Source: an uncultured Eubacteriales bacterium
GTDB taxonomy: Bacteria > Bacillota > Clostridia > Christensenellales > Aristaeellaceae
Length of the DNA: 64,000 nt
Direction of reading: 5' to 3'
NCBI GenBank assembly: GCA_902760595.1
Contig: CACWHI010000001.1
Span: forward strand, 1-64,000
The translations under genes and the position numbers were made by a program. Positions 62,354 through 64,000 of this stretch are shown here, piece by piece; the first letter of the stretch is position 1, and every line of letters starts with the position of its first letter. The notes beneath the pieces are model-generated. The model made no database searches. It was not told the DNA's origin and worked only from the letters and a program-made list of their open reading frames with translations.

Positions 62354-64000
62354 TTGTGTAGAAGGTGCAGCCGCCGATGAACTCGCGCAGGATCGACAGG
62401 GGCGGGATCTCGTCCCACACAGTCTTCGGCGCGGGCACCAGGTAGTGCAGGATCTTGAGGAGCCGCCTCGATACAAGATAATTCGGGTTCTCCGGCTCGA
62501 TCGTGTCCAGCAGGTCGTAGGCGATGTTCCGGAGCACCGGCAGCTCGTAATGCAGCACCGAATTGAACACGAAATCCGCCTGCTCCTGGTAGGGAAAGAT
62601 CCATCTGTTCTCGCCGGCGCGGACGTTCGGCCACATGCTGAGGGTCTCGTCCGGATGGGTGCCGCGGAACTGGTAATCCCTGACGATACGCCGCAGGAGC
62701 CGCGCGTCCGTGGTGCGGATGCGGTTGTGGCTGTCCATATTCAGGCAGGTCAGCTCGCTGATGTAGATCTTTGAGATGACGCCCGGGTCAAAGCAGCCGT
62801 TCACCTCCGGGTTCAGCGCGTGGATGCCCTCGATGATCAGCACCTGGCCGTCCGCCATGCTTACCGGCGGGTAAAACGCGTCTCCTGCCTCGCCCTTGAA
62901 GGAGTAGCGGGGCAGGCGCACGCTTTCGCCGTTCAGCAGCGCCTGCACGCAGCTGCGGAACAGGCCCACGTTGATGGCGTCGATGTGCTCGAAATCATAC
63001 TCGCCGTTTTCCTGGCGCGGGATCTCGGCGCGGGGCCGGTAGAAATCGTCCAGGGAGATCAGCATGGGCTGCAGCCCCAGCACGCGCAGGTGGATGCCCA
63101 GCCGGTTGGCGAAGGTGGTCTTGCCGCTGGAGGAGGGACCAGCGATGAACACGGCCCGGCTGTGCCGGCGCGAGATCTGGTCCGCGATGTGGGCGATGGA
63201 TTTGTCCTGCAGCGCCTCGTTGACGCGGATGAAGGTGCGCAGCTGGCTGTTCAGGATCATCTCGTTCAGGTCGGCCACGTCCGTGCAGCACAGGATGCGG
63301 CACCACTCGTTCGATTCCTTGAAGGTGGCCAGGTGCTTGGGCAGCTTCGCCGCGGCGGAGGCGCCCTCGATGCGCTCGGCGGGCTTCGGCATCTGGAGGA
63401 TGAAGCCGGGCTTGTTCAGCTTGAGGGCGAAGACCCGCGAATAGCCGGTGCTGGGCAGCATCTTTCCATAGAAATACTCGCTTACGTCCTGGCAGGTATA
63501 CATATACAGATGCTGATAGGGGCGGAACTTCAGGAGCCGGACCGTATCCTCCTGCCCGAGGGAGCGGTAGTACTCCACAGCCTGGCTGCGGGTCCAGCGC
63601 TCGATGGTATAGGGCAGATCGGCCCGGCAGATCTGGTGCATTTCGCGCTCCAGGCGCCGCAGCTCCTCACGCGTGACGACATGCCCGCGCACCGTGACGT
63701 AGAGCCCGTAGCCGAGCGAGTGCTCGATGCGCACCTGGTGCTCCGGCCAGACCCTGCGGGCGGCCATCAGCATGACGAAGCGCAGGCTGCGCTCGTAGAT
63801 CCGCCGTCCCTCGTCGTCGGCGTAGGTGAGGGCTTTCAGGCTGACGGAGCGGATGAGCGGGGCGTTCAGCTCCAGCACGACGCCGCCGTTCATGGCGCCC
63901 AGGACGTTTCCCGGGTGCTCGGTCAGCTGCCCGACGGCCTGCTTCAGCGTGGTCCCTTCCGGAAACTCGGCGCCGCGGCCGTCTATGGTGATCGTGATCA
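62349..64000 (-). CDS. Nucleoside kinase with N-terminal TGS and ThrRS-like editing domain (5' end at window edge)
   Basis: At least 550 residues. The frame stays open to the window end, so the ATG at 63893 is not the start. The extra N-terminal part reads ITITIDGRGAEFPEGTTLKQ, a TGS domain; the last two bases of the window (TG on this strand) could be the end of an ATG one base outside. A ThrRS-like second additional domain follows (HSLGYGLYVTVRG). The C-terminal half is a uridine-kinase-type P-loop kinase: FIAGPSSSGKTTFANRL, ISLDDFYRPR and IIEGIHALNPEV. It probably phosphorylates a nucleoside (uridine/cytidine type), suited to the neighbouring salvage genes. Confidence 0.88.
   Translation of the reverse strand, partial: ITITIDGRGAEFPEGTTLKQAVGQLTEHPGNVLGAMNGGVVLELNAPLIRSVSLKALTYADDEGRRIYERSLRFVMLMAARRVWPEHQVRIEHSLGYGLYVTVRGHVVTREELRRLEREMHQICRADLPYTIERWTRSQAVEYYRSLGQEDTVRLLKFRPYQHLYMYTCQDVSEYFYGKMLPSTGYSRVFALKLNKPGFILQMPKPAERIEGASAAAKLPKHLATFKESNEWCRILCCTDVADLNEMILNSQLRTFIRVNEALQDKSIAHIADQISRRHSRAVFIAGPSSSGKTTFANRLGIHLRVLGLQPMLISLDDFYRPRAEIPRQENGEYDFEHIDAINVGLFRSCVQALLNGESVRLPRYSFKGEAGDAFYPPVSMADGQVLIIEGIHALNPEVNGCFDPGVISKIYISELTCLNMDSHNRIRTTDARLLRRIVRDYQFRGTHPDETLSMWPNVRAGENRWIFPYQEQADFVFNSVLHYELPVLRNIAYDLLDTIEPENPNYLVSRRLLKILHYLVPAPKTVWDEIPPLSILREFIGGCTFYTK

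Overview
The window looks like a chromosomal segment of a GC-rich, low-complexity-linker-rich member of the Clostridia (Bacillota), plausibly a gut or rumen Christensenellales-type bacterium. That placement is inferred. It rests on strong AGGAGG-type ribosome binding sites, consensus sigma-A promoters (TTGACA-17-TATAAT), frequent GTG/TTG starts, Gram-positive gene neighbourhoods (Asp23-DAK2, mreBCD-pbp2-minD-rodA, lon-engB, ECF riboflavin transporter under an FMN riboswitch) and many signal peptides of the form MKKLxALLLAL. No rRNA, tRNA, CRISPR array, prophage or insertion sequence was found.

Layout. 1-4.8 kb (minus): leuS, a DUF1538 membrane protein and a tandem-domain PII-like protein. 4.8-8.0 kb (plus): a cobalamin riboswitch followed by a BtuFCD-type importer. 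8.1-12.8 kb: phosphosugar mutase, Lon, EngB. 13.0-14.3 kb (minus): a GPH-type sugar symporter. 14.5-22.5 kb: four envelope genes (two SH3-repeat proteins, one of 1301 residues; a CHAP/peptidoglycan-binding protein; an HlyD-like protein). 22.7-25.6 kb: FtsH and a voltage-gated-type K+ channel. 26-42.3 kb: two paralogous, oppositely oriented ABC importers (each ATPase-permease-permease-binding protein) that converge on secreted OB-fold-like proteins, a secreted staphylococcal-nuclease-like protein and two DHH/NrnA-type phosphoesterases. 42.8-47.2 kb: Asp23, DAK2, a HAD phosphatase-thymidylate kinase fusion, MnmA. 47.2-47.9 kb: a Phd/VapC toxin-antitoxin pair with a palindromic operator. 48-56.2 kb: maf, mreBCD, PBP2, MinD, RodA. 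56.2-59.1 kb: FMN riboswitch, RibU, a riboflavin kinase-TsaE fusion, TsaB, RimI. 59.1-64 kb: a THUMP-type RNA methyltransferase, DeoB, purine nucleoside phosphorylase and a TGS-containing nucleoside kinase cut by the window edge.

How the genes fit together. The 27-42 kb block is the best candidate for an undescribed system: an extracellular nuclease, OB-fold secreted proteins, two importers and two intracellular nano-oligonucleotide/pAp-type phosphatases could together digest, bind, import and finish degrading nucleic acid fragments. The deoB-punA-nucleoside kinase group at the right end would be a natural downstream salvage route. This link is a hypothesis from gene content and order. Other unusual items are the riboflavin kinase-TsaE fusion downstream of an FMN riboswitch, the HAD-Tmk fusion, a MreC with a long Pro/Thr tail, a PBP2 with a large insertion between active-site motifs, and a binding lipoprotein with a second, C-terminal membrane anchor.
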